This document shows positions 7,433 to 14,645 of a stretch of DNA of 16,860 nucleotides, piece by piece. This stretch comes from Marinospirillum sp. Its GTDB lineage: Bacteria > Pseudomonadota > Gammaproteobacteria > Pseudomonadales > Halomonadaceae. The translations under genes were made by a program, and so were the position numbers. The stretch spans positions 1 through 16,860 of the forward strand of contig SKHR01000040.1 of the NCBI GenBank assembly GCA_007116865.1. The letters run 5' to 3'. Position 1 is the stretch's first letter; each line of letters starts with the position of its first letter. The notes under the pieces were generated by a model that saw nothing but the letters and a program-made list of their open reading frames with translations, searched no databases and was not told where the DNA came from.

Positions 7433-8326
7433 ATGAATGAAATCGATGGGGTTGGAGCAGATTTGCGCAGTGAAGAAGACTTTCTGAAAGACCTGCATCG
7501 CGCGTTAAAGGCGCACCGCCAGTGGATGGCAAACCAGCAGTATAAAATCAATTTTCCTCAGCTGGACTCAGAACTAGAAGTCGGTTTTGAGTCAGTACGC
7601 CTGTTTCGCAGTTATTTAAAAGCGGAATATGAACCCAGTGTGCACCAGAGTACCTTTTTTCGCAAAACGCTGACCCAGCAAGCTCATCTGGCGCAACTGG
7701 CGGTTCAGTGTAGAGAGCAGGCAGAGCGTGGTGAGCTCAAACCCGCTGACTTTGCTCATCTGTTACGGATGGACCTGCGTTTTGATGAGTTGGTAGACCA
7801 GCTTCGTGCCGAGGTGACCTCGGCAATGCTAGATCTGGATGAACTCACCGGACTGTATAACCGTAATGCGATGGAACGTGATCTGGACGAAGAAATGGCT
7901 ATGGCGCATCGAGGTGTCGCTCCCTTTTGTTTGGCCATGTTAGATCTGGATCGCTTCAAGCAGGTCAATGACCAGTACGGACACCCGGTGGGAGATGAGG
8001 TGTTACAGCAGTTAGCCGAATTTTTGCAGCAAAGGCTGCGCCCTTATGATCGCGTCTACCGTTATGGCGGTGAAGAATTTTTAGTGTTACTGCCAGAAAC
8101 CTCTGCCGATCGAGCATTCAAAGTGCTTGACCGAGTGCGATGCCAGTTGGAGCGGGTAGCGCTTCAAACAGAGGCCGGTGATTTGACAGTGACTTTTTCG
8201 GCGGGCTTGTGTGGTTATTTTAAAGGCGCCCGGCTCACTGATTTAATTGAAAAAGCCGATCAGGCACTCTATCACGCCAAATCACAGGGACGTAATCAGG
8301 TTCACCTGGCATCCAGTCAAGCTTGA
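7433..8326 (+). CDS. Diguanylate cyclase with degenerate CZB-like N-terminal domain (DgcZ-like)
   Basis: 297 residues. The C-terminal GGDEF domain (about 133-293) has DELTGLYNR, the metal-binding D171 in AMLDLDRFKQVND, and GGEEF at 212-216, so it should make cyclic di-GMP from two GTP. R203-P-Y-D206 lies five residues before GGEEF, the normal place for an RxxD product-inhibition site. The N-terminal ~130 residues are helical and align by eye with the zinc-binding CZB domain of E. coli DgcZ. H28 (in HRQW) and H85 (in QQAHLAQ) match two ligands, but the usual Cys (in CxFGxW) is replaced within SVRLFRSYL and the last His is missing. No membrane segment is seen. The start ATG has AAGG 7 nt upstream. 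Its 3' end overlaps the convergent metal transporter gene by 10 bp. Confidence 0.9.
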   Translation: MNEIDGVGADLRSEEDFLKDLHRALKAHRQWMANQQYKINFPQLDSELEVGFESVRLFRSYLKAEYEPSVHQSTFFRKTLTQQAHLAQLAVQCREQAERGELKPADFAHLLRMDLRFDELVDQLRAEVTSAMLDLDELTGLYNRNAMERDLDEEMAMAHRGVAPFCLAMLDLDRFKQVNDQYGHPVGDEVLQQLAEFLQQRLRPYDRVYRYGGEEFLVLLPETSADRAFKVLDRVRCQLERVALQTEAGDLTVTFSAGLCGYFKGARLTDLIEKADQALYHAKSQGRNQVHLASSQA

Positions 8327-9498
8327 TGCGTGGGTGTTGAGTCGATTGATCCCAGCCAAACATTCACACTGGCTAACCAGGGCAGATCTTCGGCGCTGGC
8401 CTGTAGCTGGTGTTGCAATTGCGGTATTTGTGCCGCCTCAAGCTGATCGCTGGCATAGTAAAGATGCACGCTGACCCGCCGGTCCAGATAGTGCAGGGTG
8501 GTATGATGGGGCTTTTCATACAAGGCATTTCCCTGCCAGCGCTGATTGAGCAGATCCAGCACCGTTTGGCGCAAGGGAAGCAGCTGATCGGGATCGGGGT
8601 TATCCGTCTCTGCATCGTCCTCAGGATCAATATGAAAGGTCACATCCGAAAGGTGCGGCAGTGCATCTCTTAGCCGTCGGGCAGCCCAGACGCCGATTTC
8701 ATGGCCTTCAGAAACACTCACATAAGGCGCGACCTGAAGGTGGATGTCCAGCAGTGAGCGACTACCCATCATGCGTGAACGCAGGTGATGCACGTCACGC
8801 ACGCCGGGGGTTTCTCGCGCTGTTTTGAGGATCAGCTGAGTGTCCTCTTCAGGCAGTGCGGTGTCCACCAGCTCTTTGAGGCTGTCCCAGATCAAGCGGA
8901 TACCGATGCGTGCAACCATAGCGCCTACAATCAGGGCAGCGACCAGATCTAACCAGGGGAACCCCGCCATCGCGCCGGCTAAACCACCGAGCACAACCAG
9001 GGAAGACAAGGAGTCTGTACGGTGATGCCAGGCATTGGCCTCCAGGAGTTTGGAATTGACTCTTTTGGCGATGCGCTTGGTGTAGTGGTAAATCCACTCC
9101 TTGCTGAGAATCGAGGCAATGACCACAATCAGCGCCGCAACACCAGGAACGGGCCAGTCGCCGATTTGCAGCAGGCGAACAAAACTGTCCCAAACCAGTG
9201 CGCCAGCCACTGCGATGAGCACCGCGCCCAGACCCAGGGTGGCCAGGGTTTCGTAGCGATCATGTCCATAGGGGTGGTCTTGATCGGGCTTTTGACGACC
9301 AAAGTGAGTGGCCACCAGGACCAGACCGTCACTGAATAAATCTGACAGTGAGTGGATACCGTCGGCGATCAGTGCATGGGAATTTGCCCAGACACCGACG
9401 AGTATTTTTGCCAGACCGTTGAGCGCATTGACCAGCGCACCGATCAGGGTGACCTTGTGTGCGGCCCGGGTTTGAGCCTGGCGCTGGTTGTCGGTCAT
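8317..9498 (-). CDS. Cation diffusion facilitator (CDF) metal transporter with C-terminal extension
   Basis: 393 residues from the ATG at 9496-9498. This is a metal/proton antiporter exporting divalent cations such as Zn, Fe, Co or Mn across the inner membrane. The transmembrane region (about 15-205) carries the paired metal-site motifs H49xxxD53 (ADGIHSLSD) and H158xxxD162 (WHHRTDS). The loop DHPYGHDRYE (74-83) is typical of the family. A cytoplasmic dimerisation domain (about 210-292, ending VTFHIDPED) follows, then about 100 further residues that ordinary ~300-residue FieF-type proteins lack. The frame is open 24 codons further upstream, but ATG 9496-9498 overlaps the upstream acyltransferase stop as ATGA and has GGGG upstream, so it is chosen as the start. 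Metal specificity cannot be told. Confidence 0.92.
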   Translation of the reverse strand: MTDNQRQAQTRAAHKVTLIGALVNALNGLAKILVGVWANSHALIADGIHSLSDLFSDGLVLVATHFGRQKPDQDHPYGHDRYETLATLGLGAVLIAVAGALVWDSFVRLLQIGDWPVPGVAALIVVIASILSKEWIYHYTKRIAKRVNSKLLEANAWHHRTDSLSSLVVLGGLAGAMAGFPWLDLVAALIVGAMVARIGIRLIWDSLKELVDTALPEEDTQLILKTARETPGVRDVHHLRSRMMGSRSLLDIHLQVAPYVSVSEGHEIGVWAARRLRDALPHLSDVTFHIDPEDDAETDNPDPDQLLPLRQTVLDLLNQRWQGNALYEKPHHTTLHYLDRRVSVHLYYASDQLEAAQIPQLQHQLQASAEDLPWLASVNVWLGSIDSTPTHQA

Positions 9499-10652
9499 AG
9501 TCGCCCCAGGAAGTTTTTCAGCGGATTGGCATAACTGGCTAACCACTGAGCCTGCCATTCTTGAGGGCACTCGGCAAGGCGCTGATTGAAGGCTGCGCGG
9601 TGTTCAGTATCAAAGTCAGGCAGAGCAATGTCTTCTTCCTGATGCAGGGTTTCCAGCGCCAGATAGTGACTGGGGAAGAGCCGATACAGACGCGTGATTT
9701 GCTCGTCAATGGCCGCTGCTACGCTGTCGGCATCGTCAAATGCTTGCGTCAGGGGCGTGCCAAACGCCACCTGAACCCGGCCTTTATAACCAGCGATGCC
9801 CTGGGCAATACTGGTGATGTCCTCAAACTCACCCTTGGCATATTCACCATCGCGTTGTTTCAACGTCAGTTCTCTGGCTTTAGATACATCCAGAGGATCA
9901 TATTCATAGCTGATGGCGACGGGCACCAGGTTCAGTTGCTGAATTGTGTCGCTAAAGTTCAAGCCCTGCTCTTTGCCATGCATGGCAAACATCTTGATGA
10001 TCGCGGGATCGGTCCGGTCAATACCATTTTTTGCGCGCCCCTCACGCTGAGCGATCCAGATGGATTGCTGCTCCTGGTGCAGGCTGTGATGAATGTAACG
10101 CGAAAGTAATTTGAAGGCGGCCAACATCTGGCGTACACCCTTGGCGGAGCGCTGCACAACAAAGCTTTTGTTTAAGCGCATCAGATCGGTGACATAGGGT
10201 TTTTTCAGCAGGTTGTCACCGATGGCAATGCGCACCGTATCAAAGCCGTGGGTGTGCAGAGCATAGTTGACCAGCGCAGGGTCCATGGCAATGTCGCGAT
10301 GATTGCTGATGAACAAATAGTTTTGCTTGGGGTCCAGGTGCTCGATGCCATCGACACTTAACCCATCGGTGGTGGTGGCGATCATGCGGCTCATATACCC
10401 TTCAATATAGAGCTGCAGGTCTTGTACGCGGTGTATTTTGCTCAAGCGTTGTGTGAGCACACGTTGCACCGCCCAGGCCAGTGGGCGGCGTAGTGGGGTG
10501 TTGAACAGGCGCGGAAATTTAAAACGCACAATCGCGGCATGTAATTCCGGGTCCGCTGTGATGCGGGCTAATACCTCGCGGACCTCTTCATCTCGGTAGG
10601 GCCGAATCGGGTCAAAAGCCTCGGGAGAGGCGTTCATTAAATGGGTTTCCAT
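9495..10652 (-). CDS. PlsC-like glycerophospholipid acyltransferase family protein
   Basis: 385 residues from ATG 10650-10652. The acyltransferase core carries LFISNHRDIAMDPALVNY (about 113-130) as the catalytic block and IAQREGRAKNGID (about 200-212) as the EGxR-like phosphate-binding block. Members of the superfamily transfer acyl groups to lysophosphatidic acid or related acceptors at the inner membrane. Here His118 and Asp124 are separated by five residues, not four as in canonical HX4D. No clear transmembrane segment stands out. A TTG at 10656-10658 two codons upstream sits about 6 nt after AGG and could be the true start. The gene lies about 35 nt after rdgC on the same strand and shares an ATGA overlap with the CDF gene. 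The substrate is unknown. Confidence 0.85.
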   Translation of the reverse strand: METHLMNASPEAFDPIRPYRDEEVREVLARITADPELHAAIVRFKFPRLFNTPLRRPLAWAVQRVLTQRLSKIHRVQDLQLYIEGYMSRMIATTTDGLSVDGIEHLDPKQNYLFISNHRDIAMDPALVNYALHTHGFDTVRIAIGDNLLKKPYVTDLMRLNKSFVVQRSAKGVRQMLAAFKLLSRYIHHSLHQEQQSIWIAQREGRAKNGIDRTDPAIIKMFAMHGKEQGLNFSDTIQQLNLVPVAISYEYDPLDVSKARELTLKQRDGEYAKGEFEDITSIAQGIAGYKGRVQVAFGTPLTQAFDDADSVAAAIDEQITRLYRLFPSHYLALETLHQEEDIALPDFDTEHRAAFNQRLAECPQEWQAQWLASYANPLKNFLGRL

Positions 10653-10687
10653 CGTCAATTATTGCCTAGCGGTGTTGGGATCCAGGA

Positions 10688-11602
10688 TTAATTTTCAGCC
10701 AGTTCAACCAGGCCTTGGTGATGATCAATAAGCTCATCAAACAAGGGGCCGAGGGTACCGCTCATCAGTACAAAGTGGGTGTCCAGGGCAACCCGGGGGT
10801 CCTGGTCAGGATTGCTCTGCTCAGCCTCTTCTTGCAGTGCATCCGCATAGCTTAATGATTTTAGCTGCAGTTGTTCCGTGAGTACAAAGCTGACTTGGTC
10901 GCGCCAGTCCAATTTCAGCTGTGTGACTCGCTTACCGGCTTGTAAATGTTGCAGTATTTCGTCATCGAGGAGATTCTGACCACGACAGCGCAAAACCGCA
11001 CCTTCTGAGTCTGGATCCTTGAGCTCACAGGCATCCAAAGGGGTGATTCCCGCTGGTGGCGTGTCGAGCAGCCACTGGGTCATGACCTGGGTGGGTGTAA
11101 GTTGAGTCGCCAGTGGAACGACTGGCAGGCTACCGAGCCCTTCCCGCAGACGGTTGAGCGCCAACTCGGCCCATTTTTCACTGCCATGATTGATGATCAC
11201 CCGGTGACGGTTGTTATCGATCCAGATCAGCAGGTAACGTGAGCGGGTGAAGGCCTGAGGCAGCAGGGTGATTTTCAACTCATCCATGCGGTTACGGCGC
11301 TCTTTGCGCCCGACTTGGCGGCCTTCATTGGCTTCAATTTGACGGACTTCTTCATCCAGAGCCTCTTTGATCACCGCGCTGGGCAAGAGGCGTTCTTCAA
11401 TACGCAGTTTCAGCAGCCAATGGCCGGGAGGGCCAGCATGAGCCAGGCCACCACCATCAAGGGGTGCCACCCAGCCAGCACTTTGCTCTTGCTGACTGTG
11501 GCAAGGGGTAAAGGCCTGTTCGGTTAAAGCCGCTTCAAGGGTCGCATCAGTGAGGTTAAGGGGACGTCTGGCTTGATAGATACGCAGGGCTTTAAACCAC
11601 AT
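10688..11602 (-). CDS. rdgC: Recombination-associated protein RdgC
   Basis: 304 residues, matching E. coli RdgC (303 residues). RdgC forms a ring-shaped dimer around double-stranded DNA and restrains RecA; it localises to the nucleoid. Recognisable parts are MWFKALRIYQ at the start, AFTPCHSQ, LLPSAVIKEALDEEV, LPQAFTRSRYLLIWID, LGSLPVVPL and LDTHFVLMSGTLGPLFDELI near the end. The start ATG at 11600-11602 is chosen because it matches the family N-terminus and has GAGG 7 nt upstream; the open frame extends 20 codons further up without similarity. It is probably the first gene of a run with the acyltransferase and CDF genes, whose roles are not obviously related. Confidence 0.96.
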   Translation of the reverse strand: MWFKALRIYQARRPLNLTDATLEAALTEQAFTPCHSQQEQSAGWVAPLDGGGLAHAGPPGHWLLKLRIEERLLPSAVIKEALDEEVRQIEANEGRQVGRKERRNRMDELKITLLPQAFTRSRYLLIWIDNNRHRVIINHGSEKWAELALNRLREGLGSLPVVPLATQLTPTQVMTQWLLDTPPAGITPLDACELKDPDSEGAVLRCRGQNLLDDEILQHLQAGKRVTQLKLDWRDQVSFVLTEQLQLKSLSYADALQEEAEQSNPDQDPRVALDTHFVLMSGTLGPLFDELIDHHQGLVELAEN

Positions 11603-11632
11603 GCTTTTTCCTCTGGATTGAATCGGCCGGCC

Positions 11633-11638
11633 ATTATG
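11633..11638 (-). promoter_or_regulatory. Candidate -10 box for rdgC
   Basis: On the minus strand CATAAT (5 of 6 to TATAAT) lies about 30 nt upstream of the rdgC ATG. I found no convincing -35 hexamer at the right distance, so this is weak. Confidence 0.3.
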
Positions 11639-11709
11639 GCGCATCCTGAGGTTGACGACCACACATCTGTCGATGTTTGCGGTCAGTGGGTATTGGACGT
11701 TTGAGCAGG

Positions 11710-11737
11710 AAAACCGACCTGCGCAGGGCAGGCCGGT
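11710..11737 (-). terminator. Rho-independent terminator of rmf
   Basis: On the minus strand, starting about 14 nt after the rmf stop, CCGGCCTGC and GCAGGTCGG form a 9-bp stem (one G-T pair) around a 5-nt loop. The stem is followed by TTTT. It separates rmf from rdgC, so they are probably transcribed independently. Confidence 0.75.
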
Positions 11738-11749
11738 GATGAATTCAGG

Positions 11750-11968
11750 TTAGCTATTGCCCGCCAGTACGGCAGGGTTTTTGTGGATGGCAGAAACGCC
11801 TCGCATTCCTGACCAGCGGTCTTCTCTGCCTTCGCGCCAGCCATTCAGCCAGCAGACACGCAGAGACTCTTGTTGAGTGGGGCATTTTTCATGAGACAGT
11901 CCGTTTAAACCTGCTTGGTAGCCACGGGTAAAAACACGTTGAGCAGGATCACGCTTTTGTTTCTTCAT
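11750..11968 (-). CDS. rmf: Ribosome modulation factor
   Basis: 72 residues. KKQKRDPAQRVFTRGYQAGL, the CP pair and WLNGWREGREDRW match ribosome modulation factor. RMF binds 70S ribosomes near the anti-Shine-Dalgarno region and drives formation of inactive 100S dimers in stationary phase. It is longer than the 55-residue E. coli protein because of a C-terminal tail (about 56-72), which resembles the longer Pseudomonas form. The start ATG at 11966-11968 has GAGG about 10 nt upstream. The gene is divergent from rlmKL, an rRNA methyltransferase gene, an arrangement I recall from Pseudomonas. The leader carries an inverted repeat and the gene has its own terminator. Confidence 0.95.
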   Translation of the reverse strand: MKKQKRDPAQRVFTRGYQAGLNGLSHEKCPTQQESLRVCWLNGWREGREDRWSGMRGVSAIHKNPAVLAGNS

Positions 11969-11997
11969 AGATTAACAGCCTCTCTTGTTTCACTGAG

Positions 11998-12026
11998 CAT
12001 CTGGTTGCATCCAGGCACGCCAGATG
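11998..12026 (-). repeat. Inverted repeat in the rmf leader/promoter region
   Basis: CATCTGG (11998-12004) and CCAGATG (12020-12026) form a perfect 7-bp inverted repeat with a 15-nt spacer. A second, mutually exclusive small hairpin (CTGG...CCAG, 12001-12014) is nested in it. It ends 30 nt upstream of the rmf ATG, so it is either in the 5' leader of the mRNA or an operator-like site. No known binding consensus was recognised. Confidence 0.5.
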
Positions 12027-12040
12027 TTTCGTTTATTGTT

Positions 12041-12070
12041 AAGATATCGCTTTCAATCACGGCAGGTCAG
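12041..12070 (-). promoter_or_regulatory. Weak candidate promoter for rmf
   Basis: On the minus strand CTGACC (4 of 6 to TTGACA) and TATCTT (4 of 6 to TATAAT) are 18 nt apart, about 72 nt upstream of the rmf ATG. If used, the 11998-12026 inverted repeat would be in the transcript leader. The rest of the 216-nt rmf-rlmKL gap shows nothing else certain. Confidence 0.3.
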
Positions 12071-12184
12071 ATGGATCGAGTGCCTCACTAATCATTTGTA
12101 GGGGACTGGCACGAATAATGACAGCTTTTTTTCTTTATGATGACAGCGCGACTGATTGCCTGAGGTAATCGACCATGAGGTTTT

Positions 12185-14371
12185 ATGTCACTTTTCAATG
12201 AGATGCATTCAGTTTGTGCAACCTGCTCCCGGGGCCTGGAGTCTTTGTTGGCTGATGAGCTGATGGCCTTGGGCTGTGAGGATGCGCGGCCCGCCGTGGG
12301 TCGAGTCAAAGCCCTGGCGGATCATGCAACCCTGTATCGGGTATTGATTGAAACCCGTCTGGCGAATCGATGGTTGCTACTGTTGTCGGAGGCCAGGGTT
12401 GAAACCGCAGACGAGCTGTCCGCCTGGTTGACTCAGCTGGATTGGAGTGAGCATCTCAGCGCACAAGGCAGTCTGCTGGTCGATGTCAACGGAACCGCCA
12501 GAGGCCTGCGCCATACTCATGATACTGCTTTGCGCGTCAAGGATGCGGTGGTGGACTTTTTTCGTGCTCACGGTGGGCTGCGTCCTCGTGTAGATCGCGA
12601 ACGCCCGGATATCCGCTTGCATCTACGGCTGGAAAAGGGGCGTGCATCCCTCTATCTGGACTTGGGTGGTGGCAGTCTGCATCAGCGTGGTTATCGTTTA
12701 GCGGTGGGCCAGGCGCCACTGAAAGAAAATCTGGCGGCGGCTTTGTTGCTGCGTGCCGGTTGGCCCGTGCTGGCCGCGCAGGGGGCTGCCTTGCTGGATC
12801 CTTTTTGTGGATCAGGCACCCTGTTGGCCGAAGCCGCGTTGATGGCCAAGCAGTTGGCACCGGGTTTATTGCGCACCGAACATCCGGTTGCGCGCTGGTT
12901 AGGTCATCGTCCAGCTTTGCTGCAACAGGCGTTGGATGAAGCTGTTGCACGTCGGGAGGCCTGTAAAGACCTGCCGGTGAAAATTTTTGGTAGTGATCGC
13001 GATCCTCAGGTGATTGAGCAGGCAAAAGCCAACCTGGCGCGGGCGGGTCTGGATTCGCTGATCGAACTGCAGATTCGGCCGTTCGCGCAACTGCCGCCTG
13101 CACCGGTAGAGGCGGGGTTGGTGATCACCAATCCGCCCTATGGTGAGCGGTTGGATGAAATCGAAACCCTGATGCCGCTTTATGCCAGCTTGGGGGAGAC
13201 GCTGCTGGACAAGTACCCTGGCTGGCGACTGGCGCTGCTGACCAGTGAAGAGGCCCTGGCCCGACAAATCCCGCTGGCGCCTTACAAGAAATATCCGCTG
13301 AAAAATGCCTCGCTGGATTGCCAGCTGTATTTGTTTGATCTGCCCCAGGATGGTCAGGCCACCCGCCAGGGTCGTGTTTTACCTGTGGATGAGGCCACGA
13401 AAAGCGCGCCACCGCTTGTGGTGAGTGAAGCCACACAGATGTTTGCCAATCGGGTGAAAAAAAACCTGCGCCACTTGTCGCGCTGGGTGAAGCGTGAAGG
13501 CATTGAAGCCTGGCGGGTTTATGATGCGGATCTGCCGGACTTTGCGCTGGCGATTGACTGTTATCTGGATCAAGTCCATGTGCAGGAATATGCCCCACCG
13601 GCCAAGGTGGACCCGCAAAAAGCCGCGCAACGCCTGCAAGAGGCCATGCAGGTATTACCTGAGATTCTTGGTGTTCCCCCGGAGCAGCTGCACCTCAAAC
13701 AAAGAAAGCGCCAAACGGGTCGCCAGCAGTATGAAAAACTGGCTCAGCAACAGGCTTTTTTTGCCGTGCGTGAGGGAGCCGCCAAGGTTTGGGTGAATCT
13801 GACTGATTATCTGGATAGCGGCCTGTTTTTAGACCACCGACCGGTGCGCCGACAAATTTACCAGCAGGCACAGGGCAAGCGATTTTTAAACCTCTTCTGC
13901 TACACCGGGGTTGCGAGCATTCAGGCCGCTTTGGGTGGCGCAGTGCGAACCACCAGCGTGGATATGTCACATACCTACCTGGACTGGTTCAAGCGCAACC
14001 TGACCCTCAACCAGCTGGATCTGACACGTCATGCGGCGGTTCAGGCCAATTGTTTGGAGTGGTTGCAGCAGGATCGCGGGGTTTATGATCTGATCTTTAT
14101 GGACCCGCCCAGCTTTTCTAACTCCAAGCGAATGCAGGGAGTGCTGGATGTTCAGCGGGATCATGAGCAGTTGATCGAATGGGCCATGCGCCGTCTCAGC
14201 AGTGAAGGTTTGCTGATTTTTTCCACCAATCTGCGACGTTTTAAGTTGTCAGAGCAGGTTGCGCAGCGCTGGGAGGTGAAAAACATCACGGCCCAAAGTT
14301 TTGACCCGGATTTTGAGCGCAATCAGCGGATTCATCAGTGTTTTGAAATAAGGAAACCCTTTCATGACTAA
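12185..14371 (+). CDS. rlmKL: Bifunctional 23S rRNA methyltransferase RlmKL (m2G2445 / m7G2069)
   Basis: 728 residues, against 702 for E. coli RlmL. The N-terminal THUMP region (to about 165) binds RNA. The first methyltransferase domain has the SAM motif LLDPFCGSGTLL (203-214) and catalytic NPPYGERL (316-323), and makes m2G2445. The second (about 410-728) has FLNLFCYTG (567-575), VDMS (592-595) and DPPSFSNSKRM (640-650), and makes m7G2069. Both active sites look intact. ATG 12185 has GAGG 4 nt upstream and matches the family N-terminus. It is divergent from rmf and overlaps the next gene by 8 bp, starting a three-gene cluster with a glutaredoxin-like gene and pdxB. Confidence 0.97.
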   Translation: MSLFNEMHSVCATCSRGLESLLADELMALGCEDARPAVGRVKALADHATLYRVLIETRLANRWLLLLSEARVETADELSAWLTQLDWSEHLSAQGSLLVDVNGTARGLRHTHDTALRVKDAVVDFFRAHGGLRPRVDRERPDIRLHLRLEKGRASLYLDLGGGSLHQRGYRLAVGQAPLKENLAAALLLRAGWPVLAAQGAALLDPFCGSGTLLAEAALMAKQLAPGLLRTEHPVARWLGHRPALLQQALDEAVARREACKDLPVKIFGSDRDPQVIEQAKANLARAGLDSLIELQIRPFAQLPPAPVEAGLVITNPPYGERLDEIETLMPLYASLGETLLDKYPGWRLALLTSEEALARQIPLAPYKKYPLKNASLDCQLYLFDLPQDGQATRQGRVLPVDEATKSAPPLVVSEATQMFANRVKKNLRHLSRWVKREGIEAWRVYDADLPDFALAIDCYLDQVHVQEYAPPAKVDPQKAAQRLQEAMQVLPEILGVPPEQLHLKQRKRQTGRQQYEKLAQQQAFFAVREGAAKVWVNLTDYLDSGLFLDHRPVRRQIYQQAQGKRFLNLFCYTGVASIQAALGGAVRTTSVDMSHTYLDWFKRNLTLNQLDLTRHAAVQANCLEWLQQDRGVYDLIFMDPPSFSNSKRMQGVLDVQRDHEQLIEWAMRRLSSEGLLIFSTNLRRFKLSEQVAQRWEVKNITAQSFDPDFERNQRIHQCFEIRKPFHD

Positions 14372-14645
14372 GCCCACAGCTTCAACCACGCTGACGCTTT
14401 ACACCACCCTGGGGTGTCATCTGTGTGAACAGGCTGAAGCACTGTTGGAGCCCTGGTTGAGTCAGGGTGTGAGCTGGGCCAAGGTGGATATTGCTGAAGA
14501 TGAGCAACTGATGGCGCGTTATGGCGTGCGTATTCCGGTACTGGCGACGGCAACGGGGCTGGAGTTGGGCTGGCCTTTCAGTGCGGAGACCCTGGCTCAA
14601 TGGCTGCAATCAACACTGGGGTTGAGTCATGCGGCTGGTGGTTGA
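14364..14645 (+). CDS. Glutaredoxin-like (DUF836-type) thiol-disulfide protein
   Basis: 93 residues with one thioredoxin fold. LTLYTTLGCHLCEQA gives a first beta strand followed by a CHLC redox motif (C18, C21); VDIAEDEQLMARYGVRIPVL carries the cis-proline region. Size and pattern fit the DUF836/glutaredoxin-like family of small cytoplasmic redox proteins; the partner is unknown. The start ATG overlaps the rlmKL stop by 8 bp and has AAGGA 9 nt upstream. The end overlaps the pdxB start by 17 bp. Translation is probably coupled through all three genes. Confidence 0.85.
   Translation: MTKPTASTTLTLYTTLGCHLCEQAEALLEPWLSQGVSWAKVDIAEDEQLMARYGVRIPVLATATGLELGWPFSAETLAQWLQSTLGLSHAAGG

Noticed and set aside
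9499..9570. 24-codon upstream extension of the CDF gene
   Set aside because: It lies wholly inside the acyltransferase coding region; the ATG at 9496-9498 with the ATGA overlap and GGGG upstream fits the family start.
11603..11662. 20-codon upstream extension of rdgC
   Set aside because: It has no similarity to RdgC, contains the candidate -10 box, and the ATG at 11602 has a good GAGG.
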